The notes under the pieces were generated by a model. The model saw only the letters and a list, made by a program, of their open reading frames with translations, did no database searches and was not told where the DNA came from. Made by a program: the position numbers and the translations under genes. From Acanthaster planci (Eukaryota > Echinodermata > Asteroidea > Valvatida > Acanthasteridae), in NCBI RefSeq assembly GCF_001949145.1, contig NW_019091359.1, positions 441,498 to 505,497 of the forward strand: a DNA stretch of 64,000 nucleotides. Direction: 5' to 3'. Positions 46,145 to 57,484 of this stretch are shown here, in pieces. The first letter of the stretch is position 1, and every line of letters begins with the position of its first letter.

Positions 46145-48355
46145 AAGACTATAGCTTCACGTACCTGTTACAATAATTAGGCGTAGCCTAACCCCCTCCA
46201 TTTTAGCCCTCGGGCATTCACCTATATCCCCTTCGGGAGCCAGTGTCGGTGAGTGGACAAGGATCACTTTTCGCCAGGAGCCTCTCGTTCCCCCCTCGAC
46301 CTGGCTGGAGTGACAAAGAGAAGTGGCCTCCTCCTGGTCCGACGGTTCGGTCAGAAGTACCACATATCGTTTCAGGCACTCTTGGGGCTCGTGCGTGAAC
46401 GCGGCCTACCCTCTTCCTTCCCCCTGATCTGGCCTGTCACTCCAGGTAAACTTTCTGACAATTGACTGCATTCTGATGGAGTCTTCCGTTTGTCAGGGAA
46501 GTGTAGAAGTGAAAGAAAGCATTTGGAAGTCCTCTCCAAATCTGAGGTCCGTATTCGTTCATGAATTGACAGTTAAGGCGCACAGGGGAAGAATTCGGGG
46601 CATCAAGCAGTTGTAACTCCTCTCTTTCCTTTTGTATTAAATGAATGAGTAAATAAACAACTCAGTAAGAACTAAAAAGTGCCTTGAACGGAGACCTGAA
46701 TGCGGCATCGTTGAACCTCTTTCCTTATCCTGTACGCCCACAGTACTATATTGTACATATACATCATAAGAAAATCATAATTATGTACATGTACCTGTAG
46801 GCCTACGTACAGTATAGTAGCGTGTACAATAATTTACAAAGTAAAGGGAAAATGATGTCGTTTCCAGGGTGCTGTCATGCAAGACATACACCCACTGTTC
46901 GAATACTATCAGCTGTCAGCAGGCCTGCTAAAACTTAAACGTAGGGCCAGCTCGTGAACTCGAAGTATAAATTATTAAAAATACAAATATTGCACTGACC
47001 CGAATGCATCAGGACAGCAGCGATATACCCCTGCAGAAAGTAGAGACAATTACGGCTGAAGGAATTCGAGGTTCAAAATAGTTACCCAAATTCCCTTTGG
47101 TGTACTGGCAAATCCCGTGATCAGCTTGGCAGCGGCGGCTCACACCGCACACACCTGCCGTCACTCGTCGGCCCGTGTGATGCACCGATCCCCGCTGATA
47201 CGGGTCTGCCTGGCCTTTTGAAAAGATCAGTCAACGCTCAAGCCCAAGACTAATACGAACCTCTTTTCATTTCCCGAGATATTTTTATTTCTTTTAAAGG
47301 TGCGGTGTTTCCCCGGGTAACATATTAAAGGTGCACCTGAAATGGATAAAGACATGGAACCCAGACTTGACTAGACTGGCAGAGGGATTGAGGGTCACAC
47401 ATGGGTGTGAGAGGAAATGCATGGACTTGGGGGGGCGTTCTTTATAATATCGTCTCTTGTACATGTATATTCAGGGCGCGGAGGGGGATTTTGCTCGGAG
47501 CTTTCGAGTGCGTTTAAGCCAATTAATCAGTAAGCAAAGTTAGTTAATAAAAGTCTACAATCCTCACTGAATTTCACAAACAGAATCCTACAGGTAAGGA
47601 AGCCAACGACCAATAACAGTAAAATCCAAACAGAAATGTGATCCAACGACGAGAACAAGAATAAAGGCGCTGGCAGAAACTGAGAAGAGATAAATGCAAT
47701 GACTGCACATGTCGCCGTTTGCGCGGAGGGAGGTGGGTACTATAGGTACGAACATTCAGTTAGTATCACTTGTTAGAAAAAGGGTTACTCCGCAGCCTGT
47801 CACGGTGCATAACGCTGTCACCATTGAATTGTAAAGGTGAATGCCCTCTTCGTTGTTTCATCATAGTCTGGTGGTCAGACAAGACAGTAAATGTAATGGG
47901 TCCATTTTTAAAGATTTGGTCCAAATCAGAAAGGACAGTATCAAAAGGATATTCATCTCCTTCCGGACACGTTTTAAAAGCCTTATGCTCCCCCCCCCTT
48001 TGAACTGTGTGTGTTTAGTATGTACGCTGAAATATTTGAGTTCATGGAAGACTACACCGCTGCCGATAGACGTTGTCAAGATATAGGAGTATTTTTCCTT
48101 TTCTGCCCTCAACAACCATTCACCCTTTACCTTGATGCCCTTTTTGTCACCATGGTTCCCAAACTCAAGAGGAATTCACTTCATCACCGTTAGGTCGGAA
48201 GCCCCTTCAAACGCCAAACTTCTACCGTCCAAACAATGGCCCCAAATTTGAAATGGACATGGAAACAGCCGTCTTTTGAAGGTACTTTCTGCTGAGAGTT
48301 CGAGAGGTTTGCCGCTTTAAGCGTTGAATTTCTGCAGGGTTTAATTATTTTGAGG
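46145..48355. other. Noncoding stretch, no gene seen
   Basis: Frames on both strands (46157-46465, 47770-48193) lack domains. Several GTACATGTAC/TAGGCCTAC words cluster at 46750-46830 with a loosely inverted arrangement. 47100-47220 is CpG-rich. Confidence 0.45.
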
Positions 48356-48359
48356 TATG

Positions 48360-48456
48360 GCGGACACAATTGGATTGCGCTATTTGAAATGGGTAAAATC
48401 TTTTTGTGTTTACTCCAAATTTACCCCCTTCAAATAGCGCCTACTATTGTGTCCGC
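48360..48456. repeat. Long-armed hairpin, 97 bases
   Basis: GCGGACACAAT, GCGCTATTTGAA and GGGTAAA (from 48360) pair with TTTACCC (48420), TTCAAATAGCGC (48429) and ATTGTGTCCGC (48446). That is 30 exact pairs, with internal loops of 6x5 and 2x2 bases and a terminal loop of about 22 bases. The shape fits either a tiny inverted-repeat transposon or a microRNA precursor. No known microRNA sequence is recognised in either arm, so the transposon reading is favoured. Confidence 0.7.
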
Positions 48457-48459
48457 ACG

Positions 48460-48875
48460 TGTCAAAAAAAAGGCTAATTGGCATTGGCCAAATCAGAATC
48501 ATAGCAAAGCCATTTAAAATGCGCACGCGTCATCTATCACTGTTTATGTCTAATTCGACATTAAATCCTAACCCATGACCTAGAGAAATAAGATTTTTGC
48601 AACAATTCCAAGTTTTGCCCTAAATCGTTACTAACGTAAATTAAAATTAGGAAGAATTATTCAAAGGTTGCTCTGAAAACCCGAAACACCTTTTTGAATT
48701 TCTTCTCCGAATTCGTATCAGCAGCATAATCTACTATGACCTGTATCCTTGACTAAACACTGATTTTTTTTTCTCTTGTAACGAAGAAGAGCAGGATTAT
48801 GAACAGACAATATAAACTCTCCTTAATTAAAGGAGAAACTCGACTTTCGAGGAAACTGCCGACCTTCTGCGGCAT
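48460..48875. other. Noncoding stretch, nothing seen
   Basis: AT-rich with no frames over 60 codons and no repeat. Confidence 0.6.
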
Positions 48876-48879
48876 TTTT

Positions 48880-49185
48880 GCCGATTACAATTGAATGGAT
48901 TAGACGCGGCAGAAATTCAACGTTCGGACTAGGCCTTACCCTATAGTTCACGACCAACATCGCTACGTCACCGGCTGTCAATTTCTCCAATCCAAACATC
49001 TCTGCCCCAGTGACTTGGCAGAAGCAGGCGAGCTGATTGAGACATCATAAGCAGGGCTGGTCCCGGTGGTAGTCAGCGGCCAATTCATGTGTTTCCTCCA
49101 TGTTACGATGGCTGGTTAACCTGTCTGTGATCATAGACTGTAGGTGATTGGCACACGGCTTATCCTGTTCGACCTTAAATGCCCC
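48880..49185. promoter_or_regulatory. Candidate cis-regulatory block
   Basis: Repeat-free, balanced DNA with no long frames. It contains CAATTGAATGGATTAGACG (GGATTA core), GGCTGTCAATTTC, CAGGCGAGCTGATTGAG and TGTAGGTGATTGGC. The change to a long T-rich run at 49195 marks the right edge. Inferred from composition and word content. Confidence 0.3.
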
Positions 49186-49194
49186 CCAGGTCTT

Positions 49195-49250
49195 TCCTTT
49201 TTTTTTTCTTTTTTTTTTTTTGTAAAGTAACGTGTCTTCTTTTTTTTACA
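49195..49250 (+). repeat. Poly-T low-complexity tract
   Basis: Three T-runs separated by single Cs and a short unique piece. Confidence 0.8.
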
Positions 49251-49254
49251 AGCT

Positions 49255-52200
49255 GTAACAAATCATGCAATGTTTCATGCATATTTCCGTAGATGAGACT
49301 TTAAGAACATCACGCAGACGCAAGCTTGAGCTAATTACTTATTCTCTGAAGGTCGTTAGACTTCTTCGAGCGAAGTGCTTTAAATGAACTTTTCTGTCCA
49401 ATTTGCATTTGTTATGATAGTGTTCATCTAGCTATTTCGAATGGTGTTTCCCCCTTTCCCAGTTTGTGCTATTGGAAAATTTCAAACCACATGCTTAAAA
49501 CCGTGCTTTTAATTAATCTCAGGCAAAAGCTTCATTTGTACAGAAATCTGACTACAGAAACAACTGCCAAGTACTGTCTTTTCGTGTTTCTAACTTCGTG
49601 TGGATATTCATACACAATGCGCAGCTGCGGTGGTGAGTGAGCCACGTCCAAACCACCTCAAAGGGCCACAGCTAACAACACGTCTGCCTATACGCCAGCC
49701 GCTAGCTAGCTGCAGCTTCTTAATTTCCCGTTGACGCTTGTTAATTTCGACCGAAGCAACATGATTGACATACAGTCTCAGAATCCCGTGCAGAAAAAAA
49801 ATCCCAGAGCTGTTAAGTAAATGCATGTATTTTTCAGAGACAGCACTGCGACAGCGCCCCCAGATATTCGTAGTAGACTTCAGCTGCTACTAGCCACTGT
49901 ACAAAGAAATCATGAAACTGTCGTATGCGGAGTGGTACCGTACGTATGTACGAAATCGTCCTGTAAAGACCTTTCTTTTTCTGCCTACGTCCCTAGCGCA
50001 GTTAAATGGTTGGCAAAATCTATCCCTGGCAACGAGGCCAAAAGAGTCTTTTTTAGAAACATTTTAAAAAGACCAGGTTAATTCTAGAACACGTAATAGA
50101 TTCTACTTAATACAGGAAATGCCTCCCATGTTAACAGCGAAGGAAAATGTGCCTTTTGAGACAAAGGTTGTTGCTATCTAAAGGTAAACTTTGTTTAAAC
50201 TTTGGCAAATGCCAAATGGCAGTCAACAATCACTGTAAACAATTGAAAGGCCTATACACATGAAAAGATGGCAGCACACTTTTTCTTGCACTCAATAATG
50301 CCGTATTTATGACGCATGACAAAACAGAACCCGGCTTATACCACATGAACGGTCGATATAAGCTTTCCCCAGTATTGGGACTAACCACCCCTGGTACCTT
50401 GGGGGTAATATCGACTATCCATCCCTGAAACTCGTAGGCCTGTATAAACGCCCCAGATATAGGTGTGGCACATGGCCTAAGGAGCTCCCACATTCGAAAC
50501 ACGTGCCTTTGTTATTTCCAAATTTCCTTGAATTCAAAACATTATAAAAACTAACCCAAATCACGTGACATGTAATTTCAATAAGTACACGTAGCCTTTT
50601 TACCATGGCAAAAGGGAAGGGGGTGAATACAAATGGGGTGGGGAGCACCATGGCTCCTTACCCTACCCTCTGGTTGTTCTGTATTCATTCACATACGAAC
50701 TTTTAGCAACAGGCAAAAATTTGGAAAATAAAAAGCCGTTTTTACAACTACACGTAATTACTGCGCTAAGTAGCTGCGCTCTCTCTCCAGTAAAAGGTCT
50801 ACCAGTCAGTAAACATCTGACGTCATCGAAGCGTCTGATGATGTAAATAAAATGACATGTCCATTTTGGGCGCAGTATTACATGCAAGAGGTAGTGTATA
50901 GCTTCATTTTGGTGTCACATTGTTCAAATAAAATGGACACTACGATTACAAGTGATAATCTAATACACGATGTAACTACTTGCAGTTTTCATATACATGT
51001 AGGGGCCTACATCGAAAATATTAGCACGCATATCGGCATTTTATGATCCCATCACTCATCTTGTTTTGCATTTGAACCTCGTTGCTCGGTGATTAATAAT
51101 GATAAACGTGTCATTAAGGATCCCATACTCACGAACAAAAATCTTAACAGGTACAATCAAATTTAAAATTTATCCTCACTAAAATTAAATCATACGTGAA
51201 TATATGAAAGAATGAACCATATACCGGGGTCATACCCGTTGTGTGTGTACGGGTTGATATCGATGACGAAGAAAAAGACTGGGGATTAGTCTTCAGAACA
51301 AAATAGGGCCTTTTTATATGGCCTGATTTATTTCCATTCATAACATCATTATTACACAGCTCAACGCAACCCCCCCTGACGAAGCGACAGTCATCAGATC
51401 CGTTTTGTTTCATACTTAAGTGAAACCCGCAGGCTACATTTACTGTCAAATGACGGAACTGCTCTGGCAAAATGTGGGTTCTTAACAGAGTAAATGTTGC
51501 TGATTCGACATTGCCTCTTTCAGGAAGTGTATTTTTGTAGGAAATCAGAACGAGTTTGAGACCAAGGGACTCCTTATCACCAACTGATTGCACACCTGCT
51601 TAGCGCAGCTATTTCAGACTTTGCCTCCAGCAGGGGATGAAGCCAAGGAGCAGAGATAAGCACAAGATGACAATCAAAAGATGACGATGAGTTGGGGGCG
51701 GAAGCTTTGAACATGACAAGACACTCATCCTAGCTTTAGAATTTGGTTAAAGGGACCAGACAGAGGTATTATAGGTTATAACGACGGTGGGTAAAAACAA
51801 GAAGTGGTTATGCCCGTGCCCTGGGGCTGGGTGACGTGGGATCGGGCAACAGAGTGAACTCTGCTAGAATTCTCGGTCAGTGGTGGAGCCAGGGAGCGGA
51901 GGGTGGATTTCTCAGTTTCTTCAGGGGACGTGTTAGAAAAGGAATGGATGAGGAATTTGGTTGACGCAAAACAAGATGAGTGATGGGATCATGAAATGCC
52001 GATATGACGCAGGAATGAAAAAAAATTAAGGTCTGAGTCCGAGGAACGCCGTGCAAATGATGTACGTGAAAACATGTAGTGTACAAATGGATTCGATTGA
52101 ACTCCTGAAGATAGCACTCTAAGATTCCTTCTCTTCAGTTTTTGAGTTTCTAAGACTTCTTGTTCTGTCAGTCCAACAGTCTTTTGAACTCAAGCAAAGA

Positions 52201-52600
52201 AGTGTCTATACCTAGATGCCGATCCTTGCAAGGAATACAATAAGCTACCTTCCTTTGGTGATCCATCTTTTGAACAGGTATAAGCAGCTTTATTTCGCTT
52301 CCATTTGCCCACATGACAGTTTCCCTTTTTTTCTGCCTGTGTGTCTATTTCAGGGACAATAATGATCTTGAAACTCCTCTATGTGTGTCAGTTTAACATG
52401 GTGAATGCAATGTGTGACGTGTTGCTACGTTTTCGGTTTAGTTTATTTCGCTCACGTTTCTTTGTTTTTGAAGTTCTATAGTTTAGCGAAGTAGAATTCA
52501 AGATGGTTCAAGATAGTAAGGACGATATGGTAAAAAAAAATTCTAAATTATTCCCAAGGATAGATTTGCGCCGGGGAGATGTTAGTTAATTTTTGATTTT
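49255..52600. other. Noncoding stretch, no gene seen
   Basis: Contains the 149-codon minus frame 51144-51593, whose translation has no domain, no repeats and no upstream promoter, and several shorter frames on both strands. From 51640 to 52080 the DNA is purine-biased on the plus strand. No RNA gene or transposon is recognised. Confidence 0.45.
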
Positions 52601-52611
52601 TTTTGTTTTTG

Positions 52612-52874
52612 TTTTGCCCGACGTATATTATAACACTGTATACTCAGTGTTTGCCCCGAAGGCTTGTGAAAAAACACAAGCATACTTGGGTGGGACTTGA
52701 ACCCACGACCTCCTGCTTACTAGTGCAGATGGTGGGTGGTCAGAGTGGTTAAGACGTATGCACCAGTAAGCAGGGGGTCGTGGGTTCGAGTCCCACCAGA
52801 GTACGCTTGTGGGTTTTTTTCACAAGCCTTCGGGGGCATACACAGTGTTATAATACACGTCAGGCAGGGCAAAA
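52612..52874. repeat. SINE palindrome with two 116-base arms
   Basis: Arms 52612-52727 and 52759-52874 are inverted copies with roughly 15-20 differences, and a 31-base spacer lies between them. Both arms contain the B-box half of a tRNA-derived SINE, and the outer ends share TTATAACACTG and TTTTGCCC segments. Such a structure could arise by head-to-head insertion or by template switching during copying. Transcribed, it would form a long hairpin. Confidence 0.75.
52730..52835 (+). mobile_element. tRNA(Ser/Leu)-like SINE head
   Basis: GGTCAGAGTGGTTAAGACG (52738-52756) is a pol III A box of tRNA Ser/Leu type. GTGGGTTCGAGTCCCAC (52780-52796) is a perfect B box with a paired T stem. The acceptor ends do not pair, so this is not a working tRNA. 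The 3' part ends in GCTTGTGGGTTTTTTTCACAAGC-like sequence, a hairpin around a T-run shared with the copy at 33080. Confidence 0.7.
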
Positions 52875-52879
52875 AAGAA

Positions 52880-53995
52880 ATCCAAAATAAATTCTAAATA
52901 GTTTGCAACAACGGACCAGAAAGTAAAAACTACGGCTGAATAGAAAGTTTGTCAGTTCACACCCCGTCACCCAGTCTCTACACCACACACGTGTTTATAA
53001 CCTTGTCTGCTCGTATCATTACTTGCCTGCTTGCTTGAGATTGTGCGCTGGTTACTTCCAACCCCAGTTGATTGAACTAATGGGCCCGACATAAAGATGC
53101 TACTTCCACGGTTTGTGTACCACAACACACTTTTCCGCGTTTATTCCCTGTGTGAGGTCTTTCCGGTCCGACCGTATATGTGCTTGCCCATGTTTGTCTG
53201 CAGTGCGGTAGAAGTAATTATGACCTGGCAGTAAATTCTTACCTTCTCCATTCTTAAAAAGTCAATCTTTCTGATACGGCTCTTTCAGAAGGAAGATAAC
53301 ATCATCTTCTTAGATTACAAAAGTTTCAGCTTGGACTAGATAATTGAAGTCCAATATCGCCTTTACCGCCTGAGAAATAACCTAAGACCGGATGAATTGC
53401 TATATTATTTTTTTTTCAAATGTACAAATTCCCGACTTTCCCTTGTGTAAATCATTACCTGTGATAACATTTTGATCGTTTGTACCGTTATGTCCAATCC
53501 ATTTCTTAATTTTGGTTTGTCATATTCAATATTCACTGTGTGATCTACACTTGATAGTTTTGGGGAATAAAAGTGCATCAAGGATCGATAAAAAGAAGCT
53601 TTCAACTTGGATTCTTTCAGGACTGATTTCGTTTTTAACCATAAATCAAACTGGTGTGGTTCTTGACCAGAACTTGAGGTAAACTTCTGACACTTATCAG
53701 GGCCACCTGTTTTTCTTCATGTTTTCTTTGTTTTTGTGTCGCTAGATTTCTTTGCGTCATGATATCATGCTGTCTCTTAGTTGGTCGGTATTTTTACTTG
53801 CACATTTTCTCTTAAATGGCCTTGCATGCGACTTCACATCGAGGCACGAATACACTTTTCCTCCGGTAGTTTAAAAAAAATCTTTTGTGGGTGTGCAATG
53901 TCACGTTTATTATGGTCAACATCTCCACAGCGATGCCACAGCAGTTGTGTAATTGAAGAATCAAGGCAACTATAATCCATTCAACATCGCAAGAG
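52880..53995. other. Noncoding stretch, no gene seen
   Basis: AT-rich. Short frames at 53405-53605 (-) and 53781-53975 (+) are without domains. Nothing else is recognised. Confidence 0.5.
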
Positions 53996-53999
53996 ATCT

Positions 54000-54235
54000 T
54001 CCATCAGTGGCCCCCAGGAGCATTGCAGTGCCGTGCGAACGGCGCGGCAAACGGTTGTCATCCAACTTGTCCTCCCGCTCGCCTCAACTGCCGGCTCAAG
54101 ACGCTGCGAGGAGGTTTTTCCACCACAAACTGATCAAGTCCAATTCACTCAATTACGATAATCATATCAATCCGAACAAAACAACATTTCCGCTTGCGAT
54201 GGCTTGTTGGAAAATGTACACAAACCGTTCAAAGA
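54000..54235. promoter_or_regulatory. Candidate cis-regulatory block
   Basis: A GC-rich left half (54000-54120) passes into CTCAATTACGATAATCATAT and other ATTA/TAAT words. It is crossed by a 138-codon plus frame (53953-54369) that is basic but has no domain and continues into purine-rich low-complexity DNA. The frame is listed here rather than as a gene. Confidence 0.27.
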
Positions 54236-54239
54236 CCAA

Positions 54240-54830
54240 GGGGGGAAGACAGAAAAAGAGCAAACAGAATGACTCTCTGATACGCAGAGGAGGGACGGGA
54301 ATCTCTTTTATCAAAGAGCAGTCCAACGGGAGAAGGGGATTTAATCTACCCGAAATGCTACACCATTGACGGCGAGTCATCGGGGGTTTACTGGTAGCCT
54401 CAACTCTCGTCATTGTTTTGCCAACTTAATATCTCTAATGTTATCCCCCGTCATTTTCCCGTTTTTTTCATCTCTTAGCGTTGTCTTTTCTCATCTTGTC
54501 TCCCTCATGAATCCTCCCCTTTTATCGAATCTCCCCTCTCATCCCTTTACTTCCCCTTAATCTAATCATTCGTTTTTCATCAAGATTCGCCTGAATGGCT
54601 TGAGGAGAAGAGGCAGCGAGATGCTGTCCCGGCGGGCACCGAAGGCTTGTTCGATCCCGACGTTTCTTTTTTCTGCGTCCTCTCCTGACCGCATCCCGTC
54701 CACGCCAAGCGCGAGAACCACTTTACGGGCGGCCTCTTCTACCCAAGCACTTGACTGTGGACCCCCAGGGAGCATCCCCGCATGTAAGCCCTTAACCAGA
54801 CTCGCGTGACTACACGCTTTCTGCTTCCCT
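54240..54830. other. Purine-rich then pyrimidine-rich noncoding stretch
   Basis: Plus strand is purine-biased at 54235-54345 and pyrimidine-biased at 54440-54560. Together these give overlapping artificial frames on both strands. 54600-54800 is GC-balanced and repeat-free. Confidence 0.45.
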
Positions 54831-54834
54831 AGTC

Positions 54835-56485
54835 CCACTCCTTCTTTTCAAAACTTTCATTCTTGGCGGCCTTGGCGTGAATCAAACTCCGCTGCTCTTT
54901 GATGCCACTGTGTTTCTTCTCCACAATTTGCCAGGCTGGACAAAAGTAAAGTACACGCTTCCAGTGGGCGTAACTGAGCGGTACAAGTGTGTCGTCACAG
55001 TAGAGTACATTATCCACATACGGTTTGCTGGAAAATATGTGGAATAACTGTTGACATGGCGGAGACACGTTAAAGTGCACGAACATCGTGGGTCTTTTGT
55101 TTGAAGCACTGAAGTCATTGTGGCTATGTGAGGTGTAGCTGCAATGAATTGTTCTTAGATACAATTTTTCTTTAACTCTGTATTTTTCTTTAATACTTGA
55201 AAACTCTTTTACATTCCTATTTAAAACATTTAAACTCATCTACGCTTTCTTTGACCACTGAGGGCGCTCTAGGGAAGACATAGTTCAGTTCATAGTTCAT
55301 GGGCTTTTCTGTTCAAATTGTGAACCGAAAATTGGCTTCCTGAAAACATTTCTGAGAAAGGGATTGATGCTTGCTTATTTATATTGCTGTGCAAATAAAC
55401 AGTGAAGTAGCGAAGAAGAGAAAAACTTCGTCAAGCAAAATCTAAAAAATGCAGGACTTTATTTGTGTACAACCTAATGTAACACTAGGGCTTCTTCATG
55501 AGATGATGTCACAATTTCGCTCATGAATATGGAAATCTCATTAGCATAAAAAATTTTAAAGTCAGTGAAATACCCTTTGAAACACTGAAACCAAAGTTGA
55601 AAATAAGGTTAACTGAGACACAAATGTATTAAAACGATTCGATTGCAGCTCCCCCTTAAGAGGGTGATGAAAAATGATTTAATTTAATAATTTAACCAAT
55701 TTGGAGGGAACCGTCGAATGTCAAACAAAAGCACAAGATTAACCTAAATTGGATTACAAGTCGTCGTGCGTATACTGTTAACAGATGATTTCAAAATACG
55801 AAGTTTCCCACAACCACAAACTCCAGACAATAAAAAGTCGGAAAGTAGTGGACGGTGGGTTGGACATCATTTTTCCGAGCTACCTACCAACGACTGCAAA
55901 TTTGCCTAAGCAAGTCGAGGCAGTTTGCATGGTTATAAACGATAGATTTTAAATGAAACATTGTTCAGGTGTTGATCTTTTTATTATTCTATATTTCTCA
56001 AAAGAACTTTCACTTTTTGGTGATCATGCTAACGCCAAAACTTCGTATAACTGGCTTGTTTGGTGTTTATAAAACATCGAACTCGAAAATCGTCGCTGTT
56101 CATGCTGCGTTGCGTAAATTTCCCGTTCAACCGAGGTCCATGAACAATTTAAAAAACCAACAAAACAAAACTAACAGTGCCGCATTCAGGTCCTAGGCCC
56201 GGGGCAATGGGTATTATTTTCTAGAATCATGTCTAAAGTCTTCCATCCGTTTAAAATCCTGAAATCCCCACCCAGGCAAAGGTGGTACCACCATTCTAAA
56301 ATTCTGTCACTTTCTTTCCTCAACAAAAGCAACATGTCAAAGGAGGCACCTCTTAATGCAGACCTTGGACTGCTTTTTCCGATACAGTAAACAATTCTGA
56401 TCCTATTTTCTGTGAAACCTCGCCGACCTCATAGGAATGGAAATTGTGAACTGCACATATTTTTTCCTTTGTTTGTTCCGATGAA
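54835..56485. other. Noncoding stretch with one unrecognised 136-codon frame
   Basis: The minus frame 54829-55239 reads as a mixed, fairly protein-like sequence (cysteines, aromatic residues, KAAKNESFEKKEWD end), but I recognise no domain. A second minus frame overlaps it, and there is no promoter or splice context. The 55.5-55.7 kb part has CTCATTAGCATAAAA-type words. Confidence 0.4.
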
Positions 56486-56492
56486 AAAAAAT

Positions 56493-56517
56493 GGGGGGGT
56501 TGGGGGGTTGGGGGGGG
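56493..56517 (+). other. G-quadruplex motif
   Basis: Runs of 7, 6 and 8 Gs are separated by TT. The runs can split into four or more G-triplets with 1-2 base loops, so a very stable quadruplex is expected on the plus strand. Confidence 0.75.
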
Positions 56518-56519
56518 TT

Positions 56520-57035
56520 TGTTGTTACTTTAATATCAAACGTTGCAATTCAGTGTAGGCCAACAGATGTGTGACATTCCAGATCTCGGCTGTGCAGTGA
56601 CGGGAGTTCGTATATCTTCCTGTATGTTTGGTGACCGTGTGACATGACAAGGGGATATTTACTACATTGGCTTAAAAAATGCTTAAAGATAGGTTCATTT
56701 TTCAGGCGAATGCAAAAACGAAGCAAATTTGACGTCACAAAACTTTTGCAAAAAACTTCGCTTGAGTTGAAATGTTTTTAACTGTTGCAAATTTGCAGGG
56801 GGAATGTTTCATCTAACGTTACAAAATCGCCCTCATGTTGACTTTCCCACCGATTATGAACCGGCCTTAACACTTCACTTTAACAACTCCAAAAGGAACA
56901 TACGGAACGCAGCTGTATATGTAGTGGGCGATGCACGTGATGGATTCTGTTCCGGCCATTTTTTTTATTTTTATTTTTTTTAATTTTTACTTTATATCCG
57001 TTATCCCATACATCACGCGACCCTTGCTAATCCAT
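56520..57035. other. Noncoding stretch with a T-rich tract
   Basis: T-rich run at about 56960-56995. The 62-codon minus frame at 56550-56738 is without a domain. Confidence 0.55.
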
Positions 57036-57039
57036 CTAC

Positions 57040-57480
57040 ACACTATGGCAAAGCACACGAATCAAACTTAGCCATTTGTCCATGTGCCGTTTCTGTGAAT
57101 GAGGTAAAGCATCTGTCATCGTCATACTATTGTTTTATGGTGCCAGCTTCCCTTCCTCTTCAAAATGTTCTCTTTAAAAGACTCACTAATAGCCATCGTC
57201 GGGTAGGGGAAAAAAACCAATCGGTGCAGGCCAACTTGGCGATGTGTTCGTAGTAACCGTGCCCGTTTGAAGAACAAAACCCCCGTGCCGCGCCGGAGGC
57301 TTAAGCCGGCATCAGCGAGGTAATCCTCGCCCAATGGGAGCCGTCAAAAGCACCCTCCCCTCCCGAAATTATTATGGCGACTTGCAAAGCCGACCCCTAG
57401 ACAATTACTTTTCCTGCAATGCAATTGCAGAGCGGGCCATGTTTATGAGCTGGATATGACGGAGATCTTAAGCCCTTGCA
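57040..57480. promoter_or_regulatory. Candidate cis-regulatory block
   Basis: Repeat-free block with GC rising to 57300. It holds GTTTTATGGTGCC (57131, Hox/Cdx-type), CCAATGGGAGCCGTC (57332), GAAATTATTATGGCGAC (57366), AGACAATTACTTTTCC (57399) and CCATGTTTATGAGC (57438, Fox-type). The minus frame 57122-57334 has no domain. Dense mixed sites without repeats suggest an enhancer-like element. Not proven. Confidence 0.35.
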
Positions 57481-57484
57481 TGGT

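Noticed and set aside
51144-51593. 149-codon minus frame
   Set aside because: No recognisable domain, no promoter or splice context, and its length is unremarkable among dozens of random frames in 64 kb.
52730-52800. Functional tRNA-Ser or tRNA-Leu gene
   Set aside because: A and B boxes are good, but the acceptor strands do not pair and the anticodon arm is not convincing. It sits inside a SINE palindrome.
53953-54369. 138-codon basic plus frame
   Set aside because: It runs from a GC-rich block into purine-rich low-complexity DNA, which explains its lysine and arginine content. No domain.
54829-55239. 136-codon minus frame, fairly protein-like
   Set aside because: I considered a single-exon gene, but there is no family match I can name, no promoter, and a second minus frame overlaps it. 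Kept only as a note.
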